From Scoparia ambigualis (taxonomy: Eukaryota > Arthropoda > Insecta > Lepidoptera > Crambidae), in the NCBI GenBank assembly GCA_963921215.1, contig OY992509.1, positions 20,500,323 to 20,564,322 on the forward strand: a stretch of 64,000 nucleotides of DNA, read 5' to 3'. Positions 54,166 through 64,000 of the stretch are shown here, piece after piece. The translations under genes were made by a program, and so were the position numbers. Every line of letters begins with the position of its first letter. Position 1 is the stretch's first letter. The notes under the pieces were generated by a model, which was given only the letters and a program-made list of their open reading frames with translations, did no database searches and was not told where the DNA came from.

Positions 54166-56070
54166 CTATTTTACCTTCAAGTTAAAACAGGGCAACGAGA
54201 GAACGCCTTGGGCCTAGGATAGGTACTTACTGAAATTAAATTTATACGGACCTACTTACTCCTGTTTTTTTTCCGCCTAAAAGGACACCACAAGAAAATG
54301 GAGACCCTCCGAATAAAGGGGAGGGAAAATGTAATTATACTTCATGTAAGTGTCACATAAGTGGCTGAGCGAAGGCGAAGTAATGTCAGTCTCCTGCTGA
54401 AACCTCTACTATTAAATTTTATGTTTCTGAAGGTCACTTTACAGGATTCATCGAATTCAATCGACTCTGGGAAAGATACCTTCTACATCCGGTGATGTTT
54501 TTTTCCTTAGATTATTCTATAGAACAAATACACGACAAAATGTTTGAAAGTAAATCGTCACTAAAAATTTAATAGTAGTATAATTGGCTTTTGAAAACAG
54601 ATAAAAGCCAAACACACTAATATTTAGTTAATAATAATAAAAACTTTACCAAAACACAATAATAGCGAAGGTGAATTAGCAAAAACTGCAATTTTTCATA
54701 GATAATTACTAATATTTGGATGCGCGGTCTTTAACCATAAAGATCAACCAAGGATCAACCCTAAAATAGAGCAAAAAAGATATTTAAAGATCGGGTAAGG
54801 GTGAGCACAGCAAAAAAAGTTGAAAACGTGACGAACAAGTTCACTGTTAAAATCGATCAAATACTTACTTACTAATGTTGTTTTTTTCATAGTGTATACT
54901 AAATAATGAGTTTATGATAGTCATAGTCATAGTCATAGTCATAGATATTTATAGATAAAATTAAGATATTTTGGTAATGTAAAACTACTTTTAAAAGTAA
55001 GTTTATGGGCTACCAATTTTTTTAAGAATAGTTTACGACTACTTATTTGGCTTCTTTATCCGTATTGTATTAAATATCAACCTATTAGTAATCGTTTGCA
55101 TATTCGTTTAGAAGAATACTTAAATCTTTATAAGCGTCATGATAACCAATTTGTATAAATATTATCGTTATTTAAAGTTTAATCTTCAATAAATGTTTTC
55201 GTGTTGTAAGAAATTTAACTACTAATAATGTAACAAATAAGACAGTGTCATTAATTAGAAAACACACACAATAATACTGTTTGTTTGTATCGTCATTGCA
55301 CCGATTGATATAATTCTGGCTGTACACCAACCAACATTGTTGATACTTCTGCATTTTGAAGATGATGACCCTAAAAATGAAGGGAGGGGAACATGTCGAT
55401 AAAAAAGAGGGTAATTATCAGATTGGCGATATCGTTTTGAGCTTGCACCCCATTATATGGCACCTACCTGGCCCATGAATGAGTGAGCCATTTCATAATG
55501 GTTTTATTTATGTTCAAGCAATAATGATACGTCATCTCTCTCTATTAATAATTGGCATTATAAATGGACTTTGTATTTTCGTTGTGGATTCTAATTATTA
55601 ATGAAAAACATTATAATTGTAAGCATCCTCTTTATTCATTATGTGGTGTGGTTTAGCATGAATAATAATTTTTTTTAGAAAATAAGCGTTTTTTTATCAT
55701 AAAGCACTGATAATATTGTGTTTTCTTTAAATTTTTTTGAGACAATTTTGTAGAAAAAAGAACACATAAGTAAGTAGTACTTACTTATTAAGTAACAACG
55801 AAAATGCCACTAAACCAAGTCAACCCATGGTTTTTTGGCGTTGCTTGGATTACTCGTAGTTAGAGGATCCAATCGAGTTTTATGTTTGTTTTATTTATTT
55901 ATTAATAATATAGTTTTCATTATGGTCTCTAAATAAAATAATCCCCGCTGGCGGCGCAATCACAAACTTTTGATTTGAGGCAGACGGAAGATAGTTGAGT
56001 AATATAATGTTACATTAGTTGCGAACGCTATCGGCATCGTAGCAATAATCGTAGTAGGTACTTAGTAGAA
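54166..56070. other. AT-rich noncoding stretch with a short (atagtc)n microsatellite
   Basis: Apart from 'catagtcatagtcatagtca' near 54920-54940 nothing distinctive is seen. Confidence 0.55.
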
Positions 56071-56074
56071 ACTT

Positions 56075-56400
56075 GTAAGCATTTCGGTATACAAACATCA
56101 ATTCTAAATATTACAAAAAAATGCCATTTTTCAATGGAACATTCCATGCTAAAGTAAAATATGGAGATTTAAACATTTTGTTAGAACTTCTAAAAATTGT
56201 TTTATTTAGTTGAGTTATTGCGATTCTAAACTTTCTACAGTCGACTTAAAATCGCTAAATAAAGCTTTTTTCTTAAATTTCTTTTATAACTATTTAGATC
56301 TCTCTATTTTACTTTAGAATACAAAGTTTTATTAAAATTGGTTCATTGGTTTGTAACATTTTTAACTTAGAAGTTTGTATGGGAAACCGAAATGCGTAAA
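56075..56400. mobile_element. Second copy of the AGAGGGTTTACG MITE family
   Basis: The right end 'gcgtaaaccctcctcttatt' and the inner text 'gtatgggaaaccgaaatg' match 2799-3158; the left end is eroded. Confidence 0.7.
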
Positions 56401-56851
56401 CCCTCCTCTTATTACAGGCAAAGCTTTCGCTTGCAAACAAAATAGTTCCCGCCAATTTCGTTAGCTTTTGTAAAGCTTTATAAAAATTCAACTTAATGTA
56501 AGCCCTTACGAAAGCACATAAGGAATAATTTTGTTTAACAGTGTTAGTGTTTGTCAAAACGAGATGGTACTATATACCTTGTCCCCTTCCACGCGCATTA
56601 TTATGACTTCTGTCTCTTTTACTCTTGATAGTGGCAATTCGTTACGCTGTCTCCCTCCAACTAAAAACTTTCAGTTAGTGTCGTTTCTGACGTAAGCCAA
56701 GAAGGTTGTGTATTTCGTTAGCCGAACCTATATACGATTAGTAAACGTAAATAATTACGTTCCGTTAATTATGTAGTGGACACACAGAACTAAAAAGAGT
56801 GATGTGATACGTGGAGCGGTTATTTTTGCGTGCTGGTTTTAAGACTTAAAA

Positions 56852-56943
56852 ATGGTGTTGGCGGCTATCATTTGGACTATTGTTTTGGGCTTGACATGCG
56901 CCGAGGCAGGCACTATGGGAGACCAGTGCGACTGGACCGGGAG
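56852..56943 (+). CDS. First coding exon of a secreted protein, possibly meteorin-like
   Basis: ATG at 56852 opens MVLAAIIWTIVLGLTCAEAG, a clear signal peptide with cleavage near AEAG, followed by TMGDQCDWTG and a GTACGT donor in phase 2. The residue after TG is Arg or Ser depending on the next exon. If Ser, the start reads QCDWTGS, resembling the mature N-terminus of meteorin/meteorin-like proteins (a Cys followed by xWxGSG). That family call is an inference from about 8 residues. The exon follows a stop-rich leader; the remaining exons must lie beyond a large intron, probably past 64000. Confidence 0.6.
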
Positions 56944-57006
56944 GTACGTGGGCGGGACTTTTCTATTGGTTTTGTATAATACCATGTAACGTGTATACAT
57001 ACGTAT

Positions 57007-57245
57007 AATCACGACTTTTATCCCTGAAGAGTTAGTCAGAGACTAGGCAATGAGGACAGCAAAAGCAGTCCTCTACCATAGTCCACTTTTTACCAAATAG
57101 CGACTGCACATAATATGCTCAGCGTGACAGAGCCCATCGCCGCTCTATGCTGTTGGAAGTATGTGCAGTCTTTAGTCCGTTAGTCGCCTTTTACGACACC
57201 CAAGGGAAGAGAGGGGGTGGTAGTATTCTTTCACCGCTACGGGAC
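57007..57245 (+). repeat. Dispersed repeat A, long copy
   Basis: From 'tcacgacttttatccctgaa' through 'gttagtcgccttttacgaca' to 'gtagtattctttcaccgcta'; one of the best preserved copies. Confidence 0.82.
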
Positions 57246-60200
57246 GCGTAACCTGTATACAGATTTACGTAATACCTATAGGTAAGTTTGATGAAGATGC
57301 CCTTTAAATCGGAGAAATTGAAGCTGGTAAGCATGAAGCTGCAATACATAAACTCTTTAGTGACTACTGGCACTGCTGATTACGTCGATGCACTGCTGTA
57401 ACTGGTCGTTTTTACGTGTGTATATTGATTAAGAATTAGTTAAATAAATGAGTATTAAAATGTTATTGTGAAAAGTTTCATAAATCTTGCTTGCGTACGT
57501 TGACGTTATCCGTAGGTTTATTAAAGTGGTCGCGTAATCAATAGTGTACCTTTCCATGATCCCTAGGGATTTTTTATATTATTTTTAGTTGATGTCATCC
57601 ATCACTCAGAACCCTACAATGTTGGTACTACCTACTTTCCTGTAAAATTTTAAGTTTTTAATAGTAACTATGTTATAAGTAGTTCGTGATATTTCGTAAT
57701 TAGTCGTCAGTAAGGTTTACATAATGACCGGTTAAGATTAATGTAAAGGTGTAAGGTTTGCTCTATGATTAAAAAGATTTCTCAGACTCAGACATATAAA
57801 AATGAATACCTACACATCTTCTTAGAGATACGTATTTACTGCAAAATATGTCCATAATAAGTCTACTAAAACCAACAACTAGCTTTCTACCTAGGTACCC
57901 ATTAAACACTACTTAGTATCAAAAGAATTGGATGACTAATGCAAACGAATTCTGCAGATTCCAATGCCAAATTGGCAGAGCGGTTATGTTAATCATCCAT
58001 AAAATCTAGACCTCAGGCCAAGTCCATCATCATAAGGCAAAATGCTGGCATGCCACCTTATGTAGATATCTTAAGTTGGTGTATTAAACCGTTTGCGTGT
58101 ATAAAATTAGCATCAAATTGATCGAGAGGTTTCTTTAAAATTCCAAGAATACAATAGGGACATGTTTTTTATAATGACGTGATGATATGACGCTGGAATT
58201 TTTATTAAAACATCACTTAAGTATGCGAAAAAAGTTGCTAAACGTACCTACCCATATTTTATACATTATATATTCAAGAAAAACTTAATTATTCATTGAC
58301 TATATCTTTGTTTTTGACGTCAATGAGTAGTAAATGGTAATCCTTATGGACAAGTGTTTTAGCTAAGTACTCAATCTATTCACTCTTATATCTGTCAGAT
58401 AGATAAGAGTAAGTATATATTTAGAAAAGAACTATTTACTTGTCTGTAAAAGCATTAATATACATTAATTTTTTTTTACATAAGTTTCATCGCAAACGTA
58501 TAAAAGTTACAGAAAAAATACGCGACGAAATATTAAACACTAATTTTCATAAGATAAAATACAGATTAATGAAGTTATTTATATACGTGTTTAAATACTT
58601 ACAAGAAACAAGCGTCTTACTTAAAAGAACTAAGTTATAGTTGCAAACTGCTACTTACAAAAAATTAACTTCCCAAGACTTCGTCGCCAACACAAAAAAA
58701 GCTTCTCTGTTATCGAAAGCCAATACACTTTAAACCTATTAACACAATAACCATTAAACGACACCCGGAAATGTACGAGGTAATGAGGGTGGAGCAAAGC
58801 CAACAAGGGCTTCCCACTGTAGGGGGTGGAGGCGTGGGAAAAGAGCGGGAAAAGCGTTCCCTGCGTCCCTTGGCTATGCTGACACGTGACCCTGCTGGGG
58901 TATCTATTGTCCCGCCCGCCCTTGACTGCAATGTCAACAATTCGTTATTGTTACAAAAAAAATACACAATAACCCAACCTTGTTGGTGCAAAACTTTGTA
59001 ATTTGGCTTAGCTGGTAAGATCAGGGTCACTCGTCGCTGTCTTTATGTCAATGGTATTAATGTTTTCAATATTGTAATTTATGTATTATTATAAATTGTT
59101 GTATTGCGTTCATACGCTGACTAATAATAATATCTCTTGGAAAAATGACTTGGAAGCAGTGGGTTAGGAGGGAAAATTATATGTTCAAACTTAAAGTTGT
59201 ATTTATATTTGACTTTTTATTTAATTTATATACATAATAGTTATTTAATATTTTAATATTATATTTAAATCAATTTATTTTTCCAATTGAGTTACCGATA
59301 CCTTGATTTCCCAGTAATTATTTTCAAGAGATATTATTAGTTAGCATATTTAGTTTTCATTATTGTATAGGTAGGTATTACAGTAAAGTACATATGTATG
59401 TCCATACGGGTTATTGTTGCCTGAATTAAATAACGTACCTACACAAGTGTTTTAGACATTGCGTATTTAACGAATAGTAAAGCAATTAAGTTGATAGCAG
59501 ATAATTACTCGCTCTAAACAAATTAGTGAAGTTTCCAGACAAACATTTTATCGTTCGTCTGTTAGTATTAGCTAATAGGTATTCAAAGTCTGAATAAATT
59601 AAACATCGTTAGACAATAAAATAAGTAAGAATAACGATGAAAATATACCGTAAGTTTTGTATTTCTTTAAAGGAACGCACCAGATTTGATGTTTTTTTAA
59701 ACAGTATTTATGCTATAGACTATCCTAGCATGTTCATAAATAAAAATGTCATACATACCTACTACTACATAACGTACATGAATAAATACATACTTAAGTT
59801 TAAAAAACAAGAGAAAGCTCTTGGACCTTGTATCTATATACAAATTGTTGAGAGGTGACCTGCGGATTGCCCTGAATTACTGAAGCAATTAAACTTTAAT
59901 ATACCTCTAAAAACACCAAGACGCTGTAAATATGCTATTTTTCATTAAAGGATTCGCAAAAGCAATCTAGGTCATAAAATAGCATAGACTACAACGACAA
60001 CACAATACATTGTCAAATAGATCAGAAATGGACGCCTTCTCTGATAGTCTGTATAAGTTTAAGAAGTCTGTTTTAAAGTCTTTCAACGGCTCTTAAAGTC
60101 GAAGAATTGTAAAGTTTGCTTTTATTATTAAATGATTATTATTCTTAACACTTACATTGCATGTCGTGGCAGCCTTTAATTAAGTAAGCACTTCGCATAG

Positions 60201-62675
60201 AACTATAGATGTATAAGAAAACTGTAAAATTAGTGTAATCTTGTTGGCTGTCCTATATAAATAAAGAAATAAATACATCACGCCCGTTTACCGGAGAACT
60301 GTGCTGGAGAATTATATATGCAGAGATCACAGTTGTCCAATTGCTACGATCCTATATCCTTCCGTTCTCCTTCTGTTCTTGACACACTTCCCTTGCTTCA
60401 TTTACTCTATTAGCTCCTTATCTGCAGAGACTACAGAGGTTACTAACAATTACATTTCTGTTGTGTCTGGTTCTACGGCAGATGTGCTCATACATTCTTC
60501 ACGATAGTTTGCACTTCTATTTTATAGTGTCTAAGTTAATCAGAAGAATATACTATCCAATTGTAAGAAAGAGACCGTTTCAAAGCTTATTAACATAATC
60601 AAAGTAAATTCTCGTGGTGTAGCAATAGAAGTAAGGAAAAACGAGCGAATATAAAACAAACTGATAATCTCAGATAACTTAGTTCCGGCAGCGTTAGCTA
60701 ATGTCATCACATGAACCATCTTGGCTTTGCGTCACGAATATACTCTCATGAACATACTTATTGTGGTAAGTATGTACAAAGAGAAAGATCAATGCATGCA
60801 TCGCCCGCAAAAAAGCAAATTGTGTGAATGTACACACACCGGCAGAGCAACCTATCCTAAACTGTCGAATTTCTCCAATCGATATTGTATCTTATAACTT
60901 AACTATAAAGGTCAATATTGATTGTAGAAATTTGACATTCGTCTGTACTAGCACACTGGCAGCCAGCGCGCCGCTGGTACATACATTAATATTTATTAAG
61001 GAGGGCGGAGGGGACCGGGATATCTGTTTATTATAATTTCCTCCTTCTATTATAACGCGTTCGCACGACACATCGAACCGGGAGGAACGGATTTGTGTGT
61101 TAGCGATAATGTCGTTGGTATTTTTTCTTTTTTTAAAGATCAATTTAACTTTAATGTTCTTGTGGACCATATTCTTTTTCCACGATATGAAATTTCGTTG
61201 ACTTCTTGAAATACAAACTGAACTTTAACAATATGACTACGATATATCTACTTACTTTTTTTACTACAGTAGATGTTCATTTTTTAATTCGACCTATTTG
61301 GCAAACATTTATGCCCTGAATGCCCTATATGCACATTACTTTTACTAAAGTGCATTGTATACCCTTCAAACCGGAACACAGCAACGCAGGCAGGACAATG
61401 CTGCTAAGCGACAGAAATAGAATGTACTTAGAGGGAATCAACACAGGTTAAAGAGATACGGAAGAAGATACTTTTACGAATAGCATCTAAGTATCTACGT
61501 TTGTGTGAATAAATAATTGATAACGTAGGGTGAATTTACACATTTATACAAGTACTAACAATTTTCATCTCGAATAAGCTTCGGAGTTTTAGACTTTAAC
61601 GTTTCAATTACAAAAGTTACGCCATTACAGCTCATAGGACAAAACTGGCATTTAACATCTAACGTATGACGTCAATTAAGAAAGAAAGTGACGAGTAATT
61701 GCGTAATTAAATTCCCCACACATTTGAACAATATGCGACGGAAGTGAGTGCGCAACGTCTCGCGTCTTTTAATTAAGCGCGACATGAGATATTGTGTCCC
61801 CGGACATTGATGATAAATTGTAAAAAGTAATTTATTGCAAATTGATTTTTATTTTTAATTTTCATGTTTTTATTTTCGACTTATTTTGTTTTATATTTCA
61901 ATGGTCATTCATTAAATTGTCGTTGCACGTGCATCCTCTTTTCAGCCAAACTCAGGATAAGCACATACAATCCCTTTTCTTTATAGTAGGTATTATGAAG
62001 AAGCTCCATTTTATTAAGGTTGTAATTATATATGCAATAAACAAATAAATAAAACTATGACAGTTTTAAGTTATTACGAAAATAAATGTTATAAAATCAT
62101 ATCATACTTAATATGAATAAAGGTAGTGAAATTTTTAAAACAAATTACTACCTCGTAGGTAGGCATATTATCTTTATTCTAGTAATATCTTCACCGTTTC
62201 ACTTTAAGTATATTTGAGCGTTATAAAAGCAAAAAACATGAAATATTACGAATCTTGTGTATAAATTTTTTGACAATACACAATTTGTCTTCACAAGCTC
62301 TCGTCACGTATTCACATCGTTTTTCCTACAAAAAAAGTATGGCGCCTATCCTTAACAATGGAAGTCAACTTCGAACAATGAGCCCTGTCACTAAGCCTTA
62401 GATGGTCTATAGAGAAAAAAACACTTAACGTGACGAATGAAGGCTTTAACGTAGTTTAGCATGAGATAACCATCGGAAAGAAATATTTAAAAGTTGAAGT
62501 TAACAATAGCCAGATATTTTTCAAACACACGGTCATAAAGTGATTGAATCGGAAATCTTTAAATATCATTATGGTTTTCAAAGAACATTTTATTAACACC
62601 CTTTTACTATCTTTTTCATAAATTAATTAATGATAATGAAATGATAATTAATTAAATAATAAATTAATTAATTAG
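57246..62675. other. Long noncoding stretch, probably intron of the gene starting at 56852
   Basis: No exon with a matching acceptor and cysteine-rich coding text, and no clear transposon ends, were recognised. Open frames are short and lack motifs. Confidence 0.5.
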
Positions 62676-64000
62676 GATAGTATAAAATTAAACGACATTC
62701 TTATTAATTCACAAATTGACATAGCTGAAACCATTAATAATCATTTCATTAATTTAAATCAATCTAATATTACCAACAATGACACGTATAAATTAGCCAC
62801 TAAACCACAATTAAATAGTATTTTTATTTATCCTGTATGCAGCACCGAAATTAAAACCATAGTTAAAAGTTTGAAAAATAAAAAAAGTACAGGCCATGAC
62901 AACATTCCTATACAAATTATTAAAGCAAGTATTGAATACATAGCTGAGCCTTTAGCTCATATTATAAATATATGTCTGGAAACTGGTATTTTTCCCGATG
63001 ACTTGAAGAAGGGTTTAATCAAGCCAATACATAAAAAAGGACCGAAATACGAAATAAATAATTATAGACCAATAACATTGCTGTCTAATTTCTCAAAAAT
63101 ATTTGAAAAGGTTATTTTTAATAGATTAATAGCTTTTTTTGAGAAACACCATATTCTTCATGAAAATCAATTCGGTTTCCAAAAAAAGAAAAATACTACA
63201 ATGGCCATTTTTAGAGTACTGAGGCAGATCTGGTTAGACGTAGATAGGAAAAAAACATGTATTGGATTGTTTCTAGACCTTTCAAAGGCTTTTGACTGCG
63301 TCATACATAGAATACTTTTAGAGCAGCTGGAACATATTGGAATACGAGGTAATGCATTACAACTAATTAAGTCATATCTTTCGAATAGATGTCAAGCAAT
63401 AATCTTAGAATCTTTTAATAAAAATACAAAAACAATCGAATCAACGCAATCAAAATATAAAGATGTAGTTCTGGGTGTCCCACAAGGAAGCGTATTGGGC
63501 CCGCTTTTGTTTTTGATTTATGTAAATGAGTTGCCCCAAATAACGGGTAAACTGTGTGTTATGTTTGCTGATGATGCAACTATATTTCTGTCAAATGATA
63601 GCAATTTAAATAATAAAGAATTTGTAAGAGGTATACATGATACACTTGTTGCTGTTGTTGGCTGGCTAGCATCTATAAACCTTAGAGTGAACCTAGATAA
63701 GACAAAGATAGTAGAGTTTAGAAATTATAAAAAAAAACCGCAAAATATAAATGTTGAAATTGACCAAAGAAAAATAGAAGTAGTACAAGAAATAAATTTT
63801 TTAGGAGTGTGCATTGACACTCATCTGGATTGGAAGTCTCAAATTAATAGAATAAATAAAAAAATTGCTAGTTATTGTTATGTATTGTCGATATTATCTA
63901 ATGTAACTTCCAGAGACGTTGTCATAAATGCTTATTACGGTTATGTGTATCCAACTCTAACATATGGTATAATGTTCTGGGGAAATTCGGTGAATATTCA
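62676..64000 (+). CDS. Non-LTR retrotransposon reverse transcriptase (open, truncated by window edge)
   Basis: A single frame stays open for 441 codons to the window end. In order: KSTGHDNIPIQIIKAS, KPIHKKGPKYEINNYRPITL, FLDLSKAFDCVIH (motif A), GVPQGSVLGPLLFLIYVNEL (motif B), MFADDATIFLS (catalytic motif C), then SINLRVNLDKTKIVEF and FLGVCIDTHLDWKSQI. All reverse-transcriptase motifs look intact, as in Jockey/CR1-type LINEs. The frame opens after a TAG at 62673 in AT-rich DNA, without the upstream endonuclease, so the copy is 5'-truncated or interrupted on the left. Absence of stops suggests a recent insertion. Confidence 0.9.

Noticed and set aside
58710..59030. 106-residue minus open frame
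   Set aside because: No domain, no splice or promoter context, and an overlapping plus frame of similar length; likely chance.

Overview
This is an animal nuclear window, very probably from a moth or butterfly. It has small phase-consistent exons, GT-AG introns and AT-rich DNA packed with transposable elements. Several dispersed repeats (tRNA-headed SINEs, a 'tagtcgccttttacgacaccc' repeat, a 'gcctgctcgtttgcctcc' repeat) look like the repeats common in Lepidoptera. There is no bacterial gene organisation. Host identity is inferred from repeat style, not from a marker gene.

The main host gene is on the minus strand (11420-31773). Fourteen exons join with fully consistent phases into a 977-residue ubiquitin-specific protease of the USP31/USP43 type. 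Its Cys box, QHDAQEF block, two CxxC zinc knuckles and GHYTA His box are all visible. Its introns are loaded with mobile DNA, and two exons (9 and 11) have tandem partial duplicates beside them. Two other host genes are only partly present: the last exon of a small cysteine-rich secreted-type protein (46667-46881, minus) with degenerate relatives nearby, and a signal-peptide first exon (56852-56943, plus), possibly meteorin-like, whose remaining exons would lie downstream.

Layout. 1-2.2 kb: decayed DIRS-like retrotransposon with a spliced gag-like gene. 2.6-3.4 kb: pogo-like relic and a MITE. 5.2-9.1 kb: a composite in which a deleted BEL/Pao pol fragment (minus) abuts a broken rhabdovirus-like polymerase (L) fragment (plus), bracketed by two BEL LTRs in inverted orientation. 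9.1-11.4 kb: noncoding, perhaps the USP 3' UTR. 11.4-31.8 kb: USP gene with a Penelope-like element (18.75-20.35 kb), several TIR elements and a 2.6-kb P-superfamily element (24317-26946). 32.5-35.1 kb: a second P-superfamily copy in opposite orientation. 35-43 kb: relics including a THAP plus P-type transposase pseudogene. 43.3-45.1 kb: a hAT element. 45-47 kb: cysteine-rich gene family. 48.8-52.4 kb: MITE, SINE and LINE fragments. 53.4-56.8 kb: minisatellite and noncoding DNA. 57-62.7 kb: an unremarkable long intron or intergenic stretch. 62676-64000: an open non-LTR reverse transcriptase running off the right edge.

The most notable signals are: (1) the BEL/Pao-viral L chimera, which suggests retrotransposon-mediated capture of rhabdoviral RNA; (2) a P-like transposon family with 8-bp target duplications and a THAP domain, plus two 21-31 bp loci that look like P-type excision footprints; and (3) a minisatellite that multiplies an exon end together with its splice donor.
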